Shown piece by piece: positions 35,301 to 46,670 of a stretch of DNA of 64,000 nucleotides (position 1 is its first letter; each line of letters starts with the position of its first letter). The stretch is from Stenogyne calaminthoides (taxonomy: Eukaryota > Streptophyta > Magnoliopsida > Lamiales > Lamiaceae). A program made the translations under genes and the position numbers. The DNA lies in contig JBBCBC010000022.1 of the NCBI GenBank assembly GCA_037126765.1, positions 620,001-684,000 on the forward strand. The letters run 5' to 3'. The notes beneath the pieces are model-generated. The model had not been told where the DNA came from. It did not search any database and saw nothing but the letters and a program-made list of their open reading frames with translations.

Positions 35301-37875
35301 CATCTTGCCCCCATTAGTAGCCCCTTCTCCTCCACAAATACTATTTCCTCCACCCTTAACACCCCTCCAATCCCCAGTTGCTCATCCCCTCCGCCTCCTC
35401 CATCTTCCTTTGACTAAGTTCTTTCTCGTATTTTTGTTCTCCCTTGTGATCGAATTTGGGTGTGAGAATCAAAAAGGTGTCTAGTCTTCGTAACACCCCA
35501 CTTAATCTTAAAGTCAAGATTATAAAATTTAATGTTGGGTGACTGCATTCTCGCCTGGTATAACTTACAGCTTAGGCAACAACCTCTGTCACCTTTCCTG
35601 GCCAAGAAGAAATCTATTTGGCTAGCCATCAAACCACTTCTATATGTGACCAAATGGGACGGTCACTTCTTAAACTAAGTGTTAGTCACAATAAGATCGT
35701 AAGAGACTCCAAACTCCAAAATAGAATCACCTGCGCTATCTATCTCACCAATCACCATCACCATCACCAAAGCCTCCATGGACACTCGGGTGACCAACAT
35801 GGCCCGAGCCAACATGACCATTAAAATCACCTCCTATGATAAGTTTCTCCATTTGTGGTACTTCTTGCACCACCTCGTCTAAATCCTCCCAAAACTTACG
35901 TTTAGTGGCTTCATTTAAACCAATTTGTGTTGCATAATACTAGAAATGTTAAAGATCTCCTTGCTAATACTCCCTCCATCCCTCTCTAAGCTTCCCATTT
36001 GTCCATTTTGGGCGCCCCAATCAAAGTTTCTCATTATCATTAATAGAAAGGTGTGATCCCACACCAAACAATTCTCCATAAAGTTGGATTTTATTACAAC
36101 AATTGCCACACAAAATCCTTCATACAAGTTATTTACTTTTATGGGCATTTATGTACTTCAATACATCTCAACAACCCACTGCACATTTTATACTATATTT
36201 CTTAATTTATGTGCAAAAAGTAAATGGGAAGCTTAGAAGGGGTCGGAGGGATTATAATTCTATATTCTTTCCTCTTGACATCAACAAAACACCTCACAAA
36301 ATGTCTATCCATTATCGCACTTACTCTGTTCCGTGTACCGAAGCTTATAACCCCATGGCTCGATAGTTCTAGCCTTCTCGCCAATCCATTTCGTCTCTTG
36401 CACACAAAGAAAGTTTACCCGCCTCCAAGACATGGTCTCTACTATCTCCGCTAGTCTGCCTGTGAGGGATCCAACATTCCATGATGCAACCCGCGATCTA
36501 TGTTCATGAGCTACCTTCTTTACCCTCACCCGCTCATAAAAGTGAGGAAACCCTTGTTCATTTGACACCACGTCCGGGCGCCGACGTAGTGCGTTGCTTC
36601 TAGGCGACGCCGTGATGGCCTAGCAGCCCTGCATATTTTATCACTACACCCGGTAGGGCGGGATTTAGTGCAGTGCGTCATGTAGATAAAAAGTAAAAGT
36701 TGAATTTGGTAAACTCAAGAACGAGTTTCAAATTCAAAAAAGTTAGCAAACTAAAATAAAAAATGTGTGCAAGATAAGGGTCAAAAAAAAAAGCCCTTTT
36801 CTTTATCTTGTCTGAAATTTTCCTTTACCCTCCTGTGAGTTAATTAATATTAAAATACGTTTAGTCATTTTTCTATTTATTTAATCATTTTGAATCCTAG
36901 GGTGTCAAATCTTTTTTGTCAAAATTTGGTTTGGCATAAAAAATTCTGCTGGAAAATTGCACGTGCGCTGCACTTGACTCCTTCAATTTGAAAATTATAG
37001 TTTCTCCGGCAAATTTGCTTACCCACGACCACTGCAAAAATTACCACATCACGTGCAAAGACACATCAGTATTTATATAAAATCAAATAACTTGGGGATT
37101 TGAATTTATGGACTCGTGTAGACCTATTTATTTCCCTATCCCCTGTGGTTTTTTGTTAATGAATTGGTGTTTATTATATTGGGTGAAATTTTCCTATAGC
37201 CTCTTTTCTTTTTTGAGCTGCTCCTTTTTTTCCCATTTTTTATGAGCACACTGGCTGTAGAAAATCATCTAAATTTTTATAGAACTAATGCATAATATTG
37301 TAATATTTTCATGCTTCGAAACTCTTATCAATGCAAGTTAATTTGTTGGACTTCAGGGTGTTCGTAATTGCTACACGTGTGGTTCCCCAGACCATCTCAT
37401 GAGAAACTGCCGTGTTTCCCATTCGAATCCCATGCTTCAGCCAGGTACTATCAATATATGTTTCTTGTTTACCTTGCAAATTCAGAAATTCCTGATTAGT
37501 CGAACATTTTAGGAAATGGAGTATTTAATGGAGGCATGCCAGTCTATGCAGCACCCTACTGGAATGGCCCTTCAGCGCTTCCCTTTACATCCTATGCATA
37601 TTGGTATAGTAACCCTACAGTGAGGCCTTTCAATGCCTCCTTGGTTCCCGTTCCACCTTTTGCTGTCCCTCCCTCCATTAATTCCATGCACGGCAGCCTG
37701 CCTGCCCCTGGGTAAGTTTGATTAGTGTTTTCAACAGTGCGGGCAATGTGGACAGTATGATAAACTTTACTTTTAGATTTTGACACAGTTTATATCTTGC
37801 AGCGTGAATATGACAATGAGTAAGAGGAAGCACTTTGGGCTTCAACAGTGCGGGCATAAGAGGATGCGCTCGTAG
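29335..37875 (+). CDS. DWNN-RING-CCHC protein, PQT3/RBBP6-like E3 ubiquitin ligase, 14 exons
   Basis: Exons: 29335-29500, 29762-29846, 30853-30913, 31326-31405, 31991-32043, 32121-32178, 32254-32372, 32547-32702, 32792-32845, 33913-33966, 34046-34086, 37357-37444, 37513-37711, 37803-37875. All phases agree and give 428 residues with no stop. Residues 1-~76 (SIQYKFRSSVNFNKVEIGN) are a DWNN ubiquitin-like domain. Residues 184-222 are a RING (C184, C187, C199/200, H202, C205, C208, C219, C222). A zinc knuckle CYTCGSPDHLMRNC is at 314-327, followed by a Pro/aromatic-rich segment and a basic end. By family it should be a nuclear ubiquitin ligase; Arabidopsis PQT3 acts in oxidative-stress tolerance. 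In that family the knuckle usually precedes the RING; here it follows. The protein is about half the usual length. Intron 11 (3.2 kb) holds LINE and MITE insertions. Confidence 0.88.
30456..30651 (+). repeat. Perfect 98-bp tandem duplication in intron 2 of the DWNN gene
   Basis: 30456-30553 and 30554-30651 read identically by eye (starting ttttaccgaagtaaaatg). Identity implies a recent duplication or an assembly artefact. Confidence 0.9.
31111..31124 (+). repeat. Poly-C tract in intron 3 of the DWNN gene
   Basis: About 14 consecutive C residues, a likely length-variable tract. Confidence 0.85.
33333..33448. repeat. Family B foldback element, compact copy
   Basis: Left ccggtgcaccgtgcactcat and right atgagtgcacggtgctcttgg are near-perfect inverted arms, with tagtgcattttagaacc and ggttctaaaatgcacta inside. 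It lies in intron 9 of the DWNN gene. Confidence 0.75.
34440..34655. repeat. Family C foldback element, copy 2
   Basis: Left aggtctatacataaactcta and right ttcacggtgaactcgggttc, with paired inner phrases tcactgttatgtac and gcataacagtg. Matches 6862-7045. Confidence 0.5.
34656..35489. other. Intron 11 stretch without recognised content
   Basis: Includes a C-rich/CACCTCC stretch (35030-35130) whose reading frames are low-complexity. No domain is seen. Confidence 0.4.
35490..36640 (-). pseudogene. LINE (RTE-like) endonuclease fragment, interrupted by a MITE
   Basis: On the minus strand 36571-36305 reads RVASWNVGSLTGRLAEIVE, then FLCVQETKWIGEKA, the start of an APE-type endonuclease of plant LINEs. 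After the MITE at 35967-36252 it resumes with IIGGDFNGHVG (about 35800-35830) and SQIDFFLARKGDRG (about 35600). Frames are broken and reverse transcriptase is missing, so it is a dead fragment within intron 11 of the DWNN gene, opposite to it. Confidence 0.75.
35967..36252. mobile_element. Stowaway-like MITE nested in the LINE fragment
   Basis: Left tactccctccatccctctct and right aggggtcggagggatta pair. Next to them ctaagcttcccatttgtcc pairs with gtaaatgggaagcttag. LINE endonuclease sequence resumes on both sides. Confidence 0.8.
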
Positions 37876-39435
37876 TAAGGTAATTTTTAACAGTCACTCC
37901 GATGATAGCTTGGCCAGAAGATTGGGGAGAAAAGTGCAGCACGATAAGCATACGGATTCTTATGTTTGATATCCTGTTGAAAGGCATGAGAAGAGTAGCT
38001 GATGCGTGCAAATGCCCTGACTGGTCAAGCTGAAGGGAGGCACAAGCACCATCACAGAGAGCCAAAGAAGTCCAGCGAGAGAAGGGGGCATTCTGACAGC
38101 AATTTGAGTTTGGGATGAACACCATCACCATAAACGAAAAGCACAGTGAAGAAGTTGTGGGATGAACTTTAAGGTGAAATTTTTACTTGGGTATTTGTAT
38201 CACCTTGTAGTCAATATGTGTATATTAGTCATGGTATGAGTCATTACATAAAGCCATAGCTACATTTTTTAATACCTTTATGTTGAAAGCATCTCTAACA
38301 TGGAAATATTGCAATAGATAGTTTTAGAAGACTGATCTAACTTTATAATTAACTCCATAAAAAGTCATTCGCACAGCCCTGGCAATTGAAACATTGATTG
38401 GAAATTTTTATTGCACTCGGTTGATTTTTGCACTGAAGTTGCACACATGCTGATGCCAATGAAAGCATGATCTCTTGAATTTTAGGACCCTCTACGCAAA
38501 GCCATAGCTACATTTTTTAATACCTTATGTAAATATCGCTGTAGAAAGTTTTATAAGAGGGCTCCAACTTTAAAATTAATTCCATAAAGAGTTACTAGCA
38601 CAGCCCTGGTGATAAAAAATATTTTTTGGAAATTTTAATTTCACTCAATCGATCTTTGCACAGAAGTTAGACAGGTACGATGAAGGCATAATCTCTAAAT
38701 ATATAGGACCCTCTACTTGTCCCTCTCTCCATGTTTAATAAGCATATACACTGGTAATACATATACACACACACGTATGTAATGTTCCTCCAATCTCTCT
38801 CTCTTATATATTTATATATGTGCGTGCGATGTGTATGCGTGTGCGATGCGTTTGGGTCTTTCAACACAAAGAATGGGTAAACTGTATTCTTATAAAAACG
38901 GTGTAATTTTCTCCGTGTCATAAAAAGTGGGTACGGATCCCACCAGTCCTTAAGCATTAATAGACTCGCATATATTGCAAAACAAATTGCCCCCTCTCTG
39001 TGGCTCTTTATATTGTAAATTGCGAATTTTGCACATATGTTGCACATTACCATACGAACTCCTTTTTGTTGCTCTTTACCCTTTGTTCTTTATATCGCAT
39101 ATATATAACTTATATATTGTAAATTACGAATTTTGCACATATTTTGAACATTACCATACAAACTCCTTTTTGTTGCTCTTTACCCTTTGAACTGCACGGT
39201 TGGCTACGCTTTGCCATCTTAGACAACTACATAGCTCAAACTGTGTGTAGAACATCAGGCATTTCTGTTGGCGATGGACTTTGGATTTCCCTTTCTTCTT
39301 TGTTATTATTTTTTTTTCCCCAATTTTTTGGAGTACTCTGGCTATAGAAACTCAGCTAATCAAGAATTAATGAATAAAATTGCATTATTTTTATGCTTCA
39401 AAAGTCTTATCAGTGCAATAAATTTGTTGAACTTC
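37876..39435 (+). other. 3' flank of the DWNN gene and start of its tandem array
   Basis: Non-coding. It carries phrases that recur twice further on, e.g. ttgtgggatgaactttaagg (38155; again near 40018 and 41823) and atgctgatgc (38448; again near 40395 and 42190), marking array units of roughly 1.6-2.1 kb. Confidence 0.6.
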
Positions 39436-39600
39436 AGGGTGTTGCTACACGTGTGGTTCTCCAGACCATGTCATGGGAGACTGCCCTATTTCCCATTCAA
39501 ATCTCATGTTTCAGCCAGGTACTTTCAATATTTTCTTTACCGTGCATTTTAGGAGTAAAATACTTAATGGAGGCATGCCAGGCTACGCAGCTCCCTGATG
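39436..39600 (+). pseudogene. Decayed copy of exons 12-13 of the DWNN gene, unit 2
   Basis: After cttcag it reads like exon 12 (acacgtgtggttctccagacc) but lacks about seven bases, which throws the knuckle out of frame. The exon 13 copy starts ggaggcatgccaggctacgc at about 39568 and is cut off shortly after. Confidence 0.75.
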
Positions 39601-40940
39601 AAAACTTGGTAAGGTAATATTTAAGTGTCATATGAAACCAGTAATGGACACGCACATTGCAAGAACAAATCTCTCTCTCTTGATTACAGACCCTATACCA
39701 TAAGATGATACGAAGTGTAAATTATGAATTTTGCACATTTTTTGCACTTGACCATACAAACTCCTTTTTGTTGCTCTTTACTCCTTAAGCTACACAATTT
39801 GCTACACTTTGCCATCTTGTACTACCACATAGCTGACCCCATGTGCAGAATACCAGAGATCTCTGTTGGAGATGGACTTGGGATTGCAAAGTGAAGCAAT
39901 CATGTAATTCCAGGGGTAAAGTGCAACAAACAAAAAAAGTGGCCAAGTGCAAAAGCTCCTTTAATTACTATGGAAAAGTGTAATTGACCATGTAGGAGTT
40001 CGCACACTTAAGAAGTTGTGGGATGAACTTTGAGGTGAATTTTGCCACAGGTATTTGTATCATATTAACTATAATATGCCCATATTTTTCATGGTAAGAG
40101 TCTTTTACATAAAGTCATAACTACACTTTTTGTTAATAGTTAATACCTCTAATTCGAAGGCGTCTCTAACTATGAAATATTGCTATGGAAGTCTCAAAAG
40201 AGTGGTCTAACTTTTATAGTTAATTCCATCTGGTAATATCTTTTTTGATTAATTAATTTCTAACTAATCATCTTCACTAGTTTAAGTTGAGTTTCAGATG
40301 CTAGCTAAAAGTTATTGGCAGACCGTGGCAATTGGAAATATTGTTTGGAAGTTTTGTTTCGCTTGTTCGATTTTTGCATAGAAGTTTCACACATGCTGAT
40401 GCCGATGAAGGTATGATCTCTATAAATTTGGAACTCTCTACCACTCTCTCTCCATGTATACACACACGTATACTTACACATACTCAATGCCCCTCCGATT
40501 TCTCTCTCTTATATATTTATGTTGTGCGTGCGATGTGTGTGCGTGTGTAGTGTAATTACAAAAACTATGCTTAAGTTTAGCCTGATTACTTAAAAACCCC
40601 AGCTCTCTCTCATGTATAGTATACTGAGTTGTGCCCTAGCTGAAATTTGCTAGTAACAGGACCTATTTTATTTTTCGATATGAAACAAGATTAGAACCTG
40701 TTTTAGCCCAAAATATCCTAAATGAATGATTTGGGTATTTGAATTTATGGACGTATTTTGACATGTTTAGAGCCCAATAAGTCCATATATCCCACATTTA
40801 TTCCCCTCAAGGCTTTTAGCTGCTCTTTTTTTTCTTCTTTTTTTAGGAGTACTATGGCTGTAGAAAAATACATCTAATGTTCTACAGAATTAATGCATAA
40901 AGTTGCAAACCCTTTCCAAAAAAAAAAAAATTAAAATTAA

Positions 40941-41345
40941 ATGCATATATTTGCAATATTTTCATGCTTCGAAATTCTTATCAATGCAAGTCAATTTGTT
41001 GCACTTCATGTTGTCCATAATTACTACACCTGTGATTCTCCAGACCATCTCATGAGAGACTGCCCTATTTCCCATTCAAATCCCATGTTTCAGACAGGCT
41101 CTATCAATATATATTTCGTGTTTTCCTTGAATACTCAGAATTACTCGAGCATTTTAGGTAATGGAGTATTTAATGGGGGCATGCCAGGCTATGCAGCACC
41201 CTACTGGAATGCCCTACAATGCCTTCCTTTTCACCCTATGCACATATGCATAGTAACCCCAATTATGCCTTTCAATGCCTTCAATGGTCCTCATTTCAAT
41301 TGCCTTCAGTTGGAAAAGGTGAAAAGTTTTACTTTTAGATTTTGA
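40941..41345 (+). pseudogene. Decayed copy of exons 12-13 of the DWNN gene, unit 3
   Basis: YYTCDSPDHLMRDC replaces the knuckle: the first Cys is lost (TGC to TAC). The exon 13 copy (GNGVFNGGMPGYAAPYWNA) remains open to a stop near 41345. The frame runs through the intervening intron copy by chance. Confidence 0.75.
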
Positions 41346-42718
41346 CACCCCTTACATCATGTAACGTAAATAGACAATGAGAAATATGAGACCTCCTCGG
41401 AAGCACTCAAATGAAAATATGGTAAGGTAATTTTTAAGTGTCATATGAAATCATTTATGGACACGCATATTGCAAGAACAAATATCTCTCTCTTGATTAC
41501 AGACCCTCTACCATAAGATGATAAGAAGGGTAAATTACGAACTTTGCTAATTTTTTGCACTTCACCGTTCGAACTCCTTTTTGTTGCTCTTTACCCTTAG
41601 ACTACACGATTTGCTACACTTTGCCATCTTGGACTACCGCATAGCTGATACTGTGTTCAGAATAGAGACATCTCTGTTGGGGAAGGACTTGGGATTGCAG
41701 AAACAAATCGTGCAATTCAGGGGGTAAAGTATAACCAAAAAAAATGTCTCAAGTGCAAAACCTCCCATAAATAGGATGGCCAAGTGTAATTGACTGCATA
41801 GAAATTTAAACTCTGAATAAGTTGAGGGATGAACTTTGAGATGCATTTTTGCACAGGTATTTGTATCACGTTTTAGTTAATAGGTCCATATTCGTCATGG
41901 TAAGAGTCTTTTACATAAAGCCATAACTACATTTTAATACCTCTAATTGAAGGCATCTCTAACTTAGAAATATTGCTATAAAACGTCTTAAAAGGTGGTC
42001 TAACTTTTAAAGTTAATTCCACCTGGTAATATATTTTTTGATTAATTATTTTCTAACTACCCATCTTCACTAGTTTAAGGTGAGTTTCAGATGCTTGCAA
42101 ATATTTATTAGAAGAGCCCTGGCAATTGAAAATAGTGTTTGAAAGTTTTTATTTCACTTAATCAATTTTTTCACAGAAGTTTCACACGTGCTGATGCCGA
42201 TGAAGGTATGATCGCTACAAATTTAGGACCCTGTACTGTACTTCTCTCTTTCCATGTATACGTACACATACTCATATACGTAGTCAATGACCCTCCAATT
42301 TCTCTCTCTTAAATATTTATGTATGTGCGTGCGATGTGCATGGTGTAATTTTAAAAATTATCCTTAAATTTAGCCTGATTACTTAAGAATCCACTCTCTC
42401 TCCCCATGTATAGTATTTCCCTTTCCAAATTGTACCTGCTTAGTTGTACCTTAGCTGAAATCTGCTAGTATCAGGACCTGTTTTTATTATCGATACAAAA
42501 CAAGATTAGGACCTGTTTTAGCCTAAAAAAATCGTAAAGAAATGGCTTGGGGATTTGAACTTATGGACGTATTTTGACATGTTTAGCCCAATAATTCTTT
42601 GAGCTGCTCTTTTTTTTTTCTTTTATTTAGGAGTACTATGGCTATAGAAATTCATCTAATTCTTTTACAGAATTAATGCATAAAGTTACAATATTTTCAT
42701 GCTTCGAAAGTCTTATTA

Positions 42719-42930
42719 GTGCAAGTTAATTTTGTTGGACTTCAGGTATTCTGTAATTGCTGCACTTGTGATTCGCCAGACCATCTCAATAAAAACTGCC
42801 CTATTTCCCATTCAAATCCCATGTTTCAGCCAGGCACTATTAATATATATTTCTTGATTACCTTGCACATTCATAATATTTTTACAAGTCGAGCATTTTA
42901 GGAAATCGAGTATTTAATAGAGTAATTGCC
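42719..42930 (+). pseudogene. Decayed copy of exon 12 of the DWNN gene, unit 4
   Basis: CCTCDSPDHLNKNC keeps all four zinc ligands and a 3' splice site (ttggacttcag) before it, but the exon 13 copy breaks off after gagtatttaatagag near 42922. Confidence 0.7.
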
Positions 42931-43639
42931 TCGGTCATCTTCTCCATGGCATACTGGTAATCGAGATTTATGCTGTGGTCTCAAATAAAAAAAGAAGCCA
43001 ATCAATTAGAAAATGCAAGAGGCATGTATCCTTATCATAAGCTATACATATATAAACACACAAGCAGTGAGAGTGGCTTGATCTTACAAAGTTAGCCAAT
43101 ACGGGTTTTTTCTTTTTCTTTTTTCATTTTTACTTTTCATCCAAAATTTCAAAGTTCAGTGAGTTTAAATTTTAAATATTTTTTAACACACTATGTATTA
43201 AATTAATCAATTTTTATGATACTTAGTTTGACCATATATAAAAATAAAATTGATATCTGAATTATCAATTTTATTTTTTTAAGTGTTCTTTTCATAATTT
43301 AATTATGAGTTGATTTTTATTTTTATTATATAAGTATTGAATTTAATTTCATTTTATAAATTTTAGTATTTGTGGGGAGTTTAGTGCACATTTAAAAACT
43401 GTATAATTAATTTACTAATTGTGAGTCACTCACATATATACTATCTCAAAATATACATATATTAATAATAAAAATATTAGTGAAAGAAATGAATAGAGAT
43501 CAATTGGTAGGTGGACAAAATAAATTTAACTTAAATTCCTATCGCACTCCGTCTCACATTATACAATTTCACGCTAAAGTTTATCAATATTTGCACCGTG
43601 CATCGCACGGGAGAATTATTAGTGATATAAAATAGAGTT
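42931..43639. other. AT-rich stretch inside the array
   Basis: No exon copy is visible. The stretch separates unit 4 from the exon 9-11 copy. Nothing recognised. Confidence 0.45.
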
Positions 43640-44340
43640 GAAGATTTCTAGCAGTTCAGCAGATTTTCAGGGTGAAAATCAAACCCGTTCTTCCTCAAGC
43701 TAAAGTTCATGATGAAGGTACTTGCCTATGCTCATGTTATATATTCACATGTTATGAAGTGTTCTAGTTGCTTGACAGATTGCCACCTTGTAATTAACCT
43801 CTGATTTTAGTTAAGGTGATTATGATAGTAAATAGTGAAGGCAGCAGCCTTACTGGAGATGGTTATATAAGCAGGAGAACACTTACCTTATCCATGATTC
43901 TCATACTTCTTGAGCCGTATCTAAAATAATTATGCTATTATTTGTATTATATCTTACTGCGGAGATTTCATACTGAAACAAAAAAAAGCCGTTAGAAATC
44001 TGTTACTCCAGAAAAGTGCCTTCCTCTAATATGTCATGTGTATTTTGGGAATTAATAGGTGATCAAGTTTAATGCACAGACGTGATGAGGAGTTTAAGTA
44101 AAACGTGTTGTGCTACAAGAGAAGCTCTGTAGTGAATAGTTCCCATTCTAGCATCAAGAGAGTAGGGGGATTTTGGATTGACTCCGGAGGTGTGCTATAA
44201 TTTGATTCTCTGGTGAATAGTTTAATTTGATGTCTAACTTCTGCTATTTCCAGGTGGAGGACGGAACATTCTTGCTCCTTGTGGACACAAAAAAGGTAAA
44301 TCAGAGAGTGCGTCTAATTTTGCATATCTGATGAATCTCA
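43640..44340 (+). pseudogene. Decayed copy of exons 9-11 region of the DWNN gene
   Basis: Three blocks match the gene in order: 43660-43760 (exon 9 region at 32792), 43845-43915 (intron 9 at 33675) and 44250-44300 (exon 11 region, ggtggaggacggaac, at 34046). A duplicated unit therefore once covered more than exons 12-13. Confidence 0.6.
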
Positions 44341-44683
44341 GGCTGCATAAGAATTGCACACCTTGTAGTTAAACTTCTTGTTAAAAAAATTATATTATTC
44401 ATGGTAAGAGTCTTCTACATAAAGCATAAACCACATATTTTAATTAATTGCATCTGGTAATATCTCTTTTGATTAATTATTTCCTGACTAACCATCTTCA
44501 CTAGTTTAAGGTGTGTTCGGATGCTAGCAAAACTTTATTGCCAGAGCCCTGGCAATTGAAAATATTGTTTGGAAGTTTTTATTTCGCTCAACTGATATTA
44601 GCAGAGGCATTTCATGCATGCATGTCGGTGACGGTATGTTCTCTAGAATTTAGGACCCTCTCTCTCTCTCCATGTAGATATAT

Positions 44684-44795
44684 GGAAATGATCGTATATC
44701 CACTAGTGGGCACCAATTTATATGCCCACCACTATTTTGGTGATGACACATAAGCATATAAGTTGGTGCCCACCAGTGGACACATGATCATTTCC
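44684..44795. repeat. Short perfect-style foldback element
   Basis: ggaaatgatcgtatatccac at the left is mirrored by gtggacacatgatcatttcc at the right. Inner arms agtgggcaccaatttatatgc and gcatataagttggtgccc pair too. Length 112 bases. Confidence 0.75.
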
Positions 44796-44837
44796 CTGTA
44801 GATATGTATGCATATATACACGTAATATTCTCTCACT

Positions 44838-45076
44838 TCTAATGAGTCATGTTTATTGAGTCTTTATTACTTTGGTTTATGAATATTTAGTCAATTATGA
44901 TATCCTAGTTATTAGGAAATTACTTTATGTTGCAGGTTAGTTGTAATCTAACTTTCTAAGCAAGTTGGGCTCACGTTTGATTGAGTCCTTTTACTTTTGT
45001 TTTATGAATATGTAGTCAATCATGGTCTCCTAGTTATTAAGAATTTAGTTTATGTTGCAGGTTAGTTGTAATCTAC
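44838..45076 (+). repeat. Two diverged tandem copies of a ~117-bp segment
   Basis: Both copies contain tttatgaatat.tagtcaat, cctagttatta and ttatgttgcaggttagttgt. The following 45077-45240 could be LTR remnant. 45240-45906 shows nothing recognised. Confidence 0.55.
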
Positions 45077-45906
45077 GTCAAGTTCAGTTGTTATTTTTAT
45101 ACATTGGTGTGTATTAGCCTATTTATAGGCCAACTTAATGAATTCGTGAAGTAATTACACACTTTGTCTTCAAGGTTTATGTATATTGTAAGCTTGTTAT
45201 AACACTGTTACAAATATATTACATGTGTATTTGTTGAGATTTATGGTTGATTTGAACACAGATTTCCCATTCGTTCGCCCTCAAAAACGCCAAAGTGTAT
45301 ATAAAATAGGTGTGATGTAGTGTTTGGGCTCAGGCGATTTAGCCGGGCCATAAAGAAGTAACCAGTTTGGATTACAGTTCATTGCACATATGATGCAAAC
45401 AAAATGAATTAGATGCAGCCGCTTGCATATGCCTCACTATTTTTGCGAATAAACTAGGCCTAAGGTTTATAATCATTTTAATTTTACACAACCAGCATAA
45501 TGATTTCCTTTTTTGGTTAAAGCACTGGAAATGTCTCTACTGAAGGAATGAAGCTCGAAACTATAGCTGGCCCAAATTAAACGTGTAATTGATTGAGAGC
45601 ACAGTCTAATAATTATGCTACTACTTTGGTGACTAGAAGATTTCCCGTTGTTCCAATCTCCATGGAATTCCGAGGATAATCAGATTTAAACTTTAAATTT
45701 AAAATAGTATGATCCCCGTTGAATTTTCAGAATTTTCAAAACAAATATTTAAATTCGAATAAAATATTTTGTATGGTTGGTGTGGATTTACTTTTTTATG
45801 CTCGGGGATAAGGAAAATGAATTGGTACGACTCATTTATCTGTTTCCACTGTGAACTAATATATAGAAGTTAACTTTTTCCACATATCATGATATTCATA
45901 ATATTA

Positions 45907-46103
45907 TACTCTCCTCGTACCATGAGGATTTGAACACTGAAAATGACATGAAAATCAAGTAAAGTGAATTTTAATGGAATAAAATAAGTGTGTTGTAAGT
46001 GTATTAATATTATATTTATTTCAATTTTTAAAATGTTCAAATAATATTGAGACATCCAAATAGAATAAGTGTTCAAGTAATTTTGGAACGGGGGAGGGAG
46101 TAA
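45907..46103. mobile_element. Stowaway-like MITE
   Basis: Left actctcctcgtaccatgagg and right ttggaacgggggagggagta form inverted ends. The next bases atttgaacact and agtgttcaagtaattt pair as well. Confidence 0.65.
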
Positions 46104-46452
46104 AAGATAAATTATCATCATGATTCTTTCATACCATTTTAGCTCGTTCTAAGTGATTTAATGTTCTCTTAACTAACAATGAATTATAGATTATGTGTCC
46201 ACATATGATATCTCTATCCAATTTCAGCAGAGTTGCTTATACACCACAAAAACTGGATACACCCATATTATATATACTTTTAAAACAAAGATCGGTATAC
46301 AAAATTTCTGCAATATTATGCACCCACCCAAACCCTAATATTCCTTAAACCAAGCATGATTGAGAGCAGATTCAGCCGTAATCCTCTCCCCAGGGTCACA
46401 AATTAAGAGCCTCTCAAGTAAATCAAACCCCACTTTCATTCAACATTCCAAC

Positions 46453-46643
46453 TATTAGATAAATAGCCTAGTGAAATGTAAATCTTGTACTATTATGTAG
46501 CCATTAACTCAGCATTATGTTAGCTTGATTATAGGCGGATTACACTCACTCTGATTAGCTTGATTATAGGCAGATTACACTACCAACACTTGTATATATT
46601 GATAGTGGACTAATGAGAATATGACACGAATTACTTTCCAATA
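46453..46643 (+). repeat. Copia-3 5' LTR
   Basis: Starts tattagataaatagcc and ends ttactttccaata. The primer site follows. Confidence 0.9.
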
Positions 46644-46670
46644 TGGTATAAGAGCTTCTCCCTAATTCTC

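Noticed and set aside
38667..39347. Several frames of 60-130 codons downstream of the DWNN gene
   Set aside because: They lie in non-coding array sequence, differ between array units and share no conserved protein between copies.
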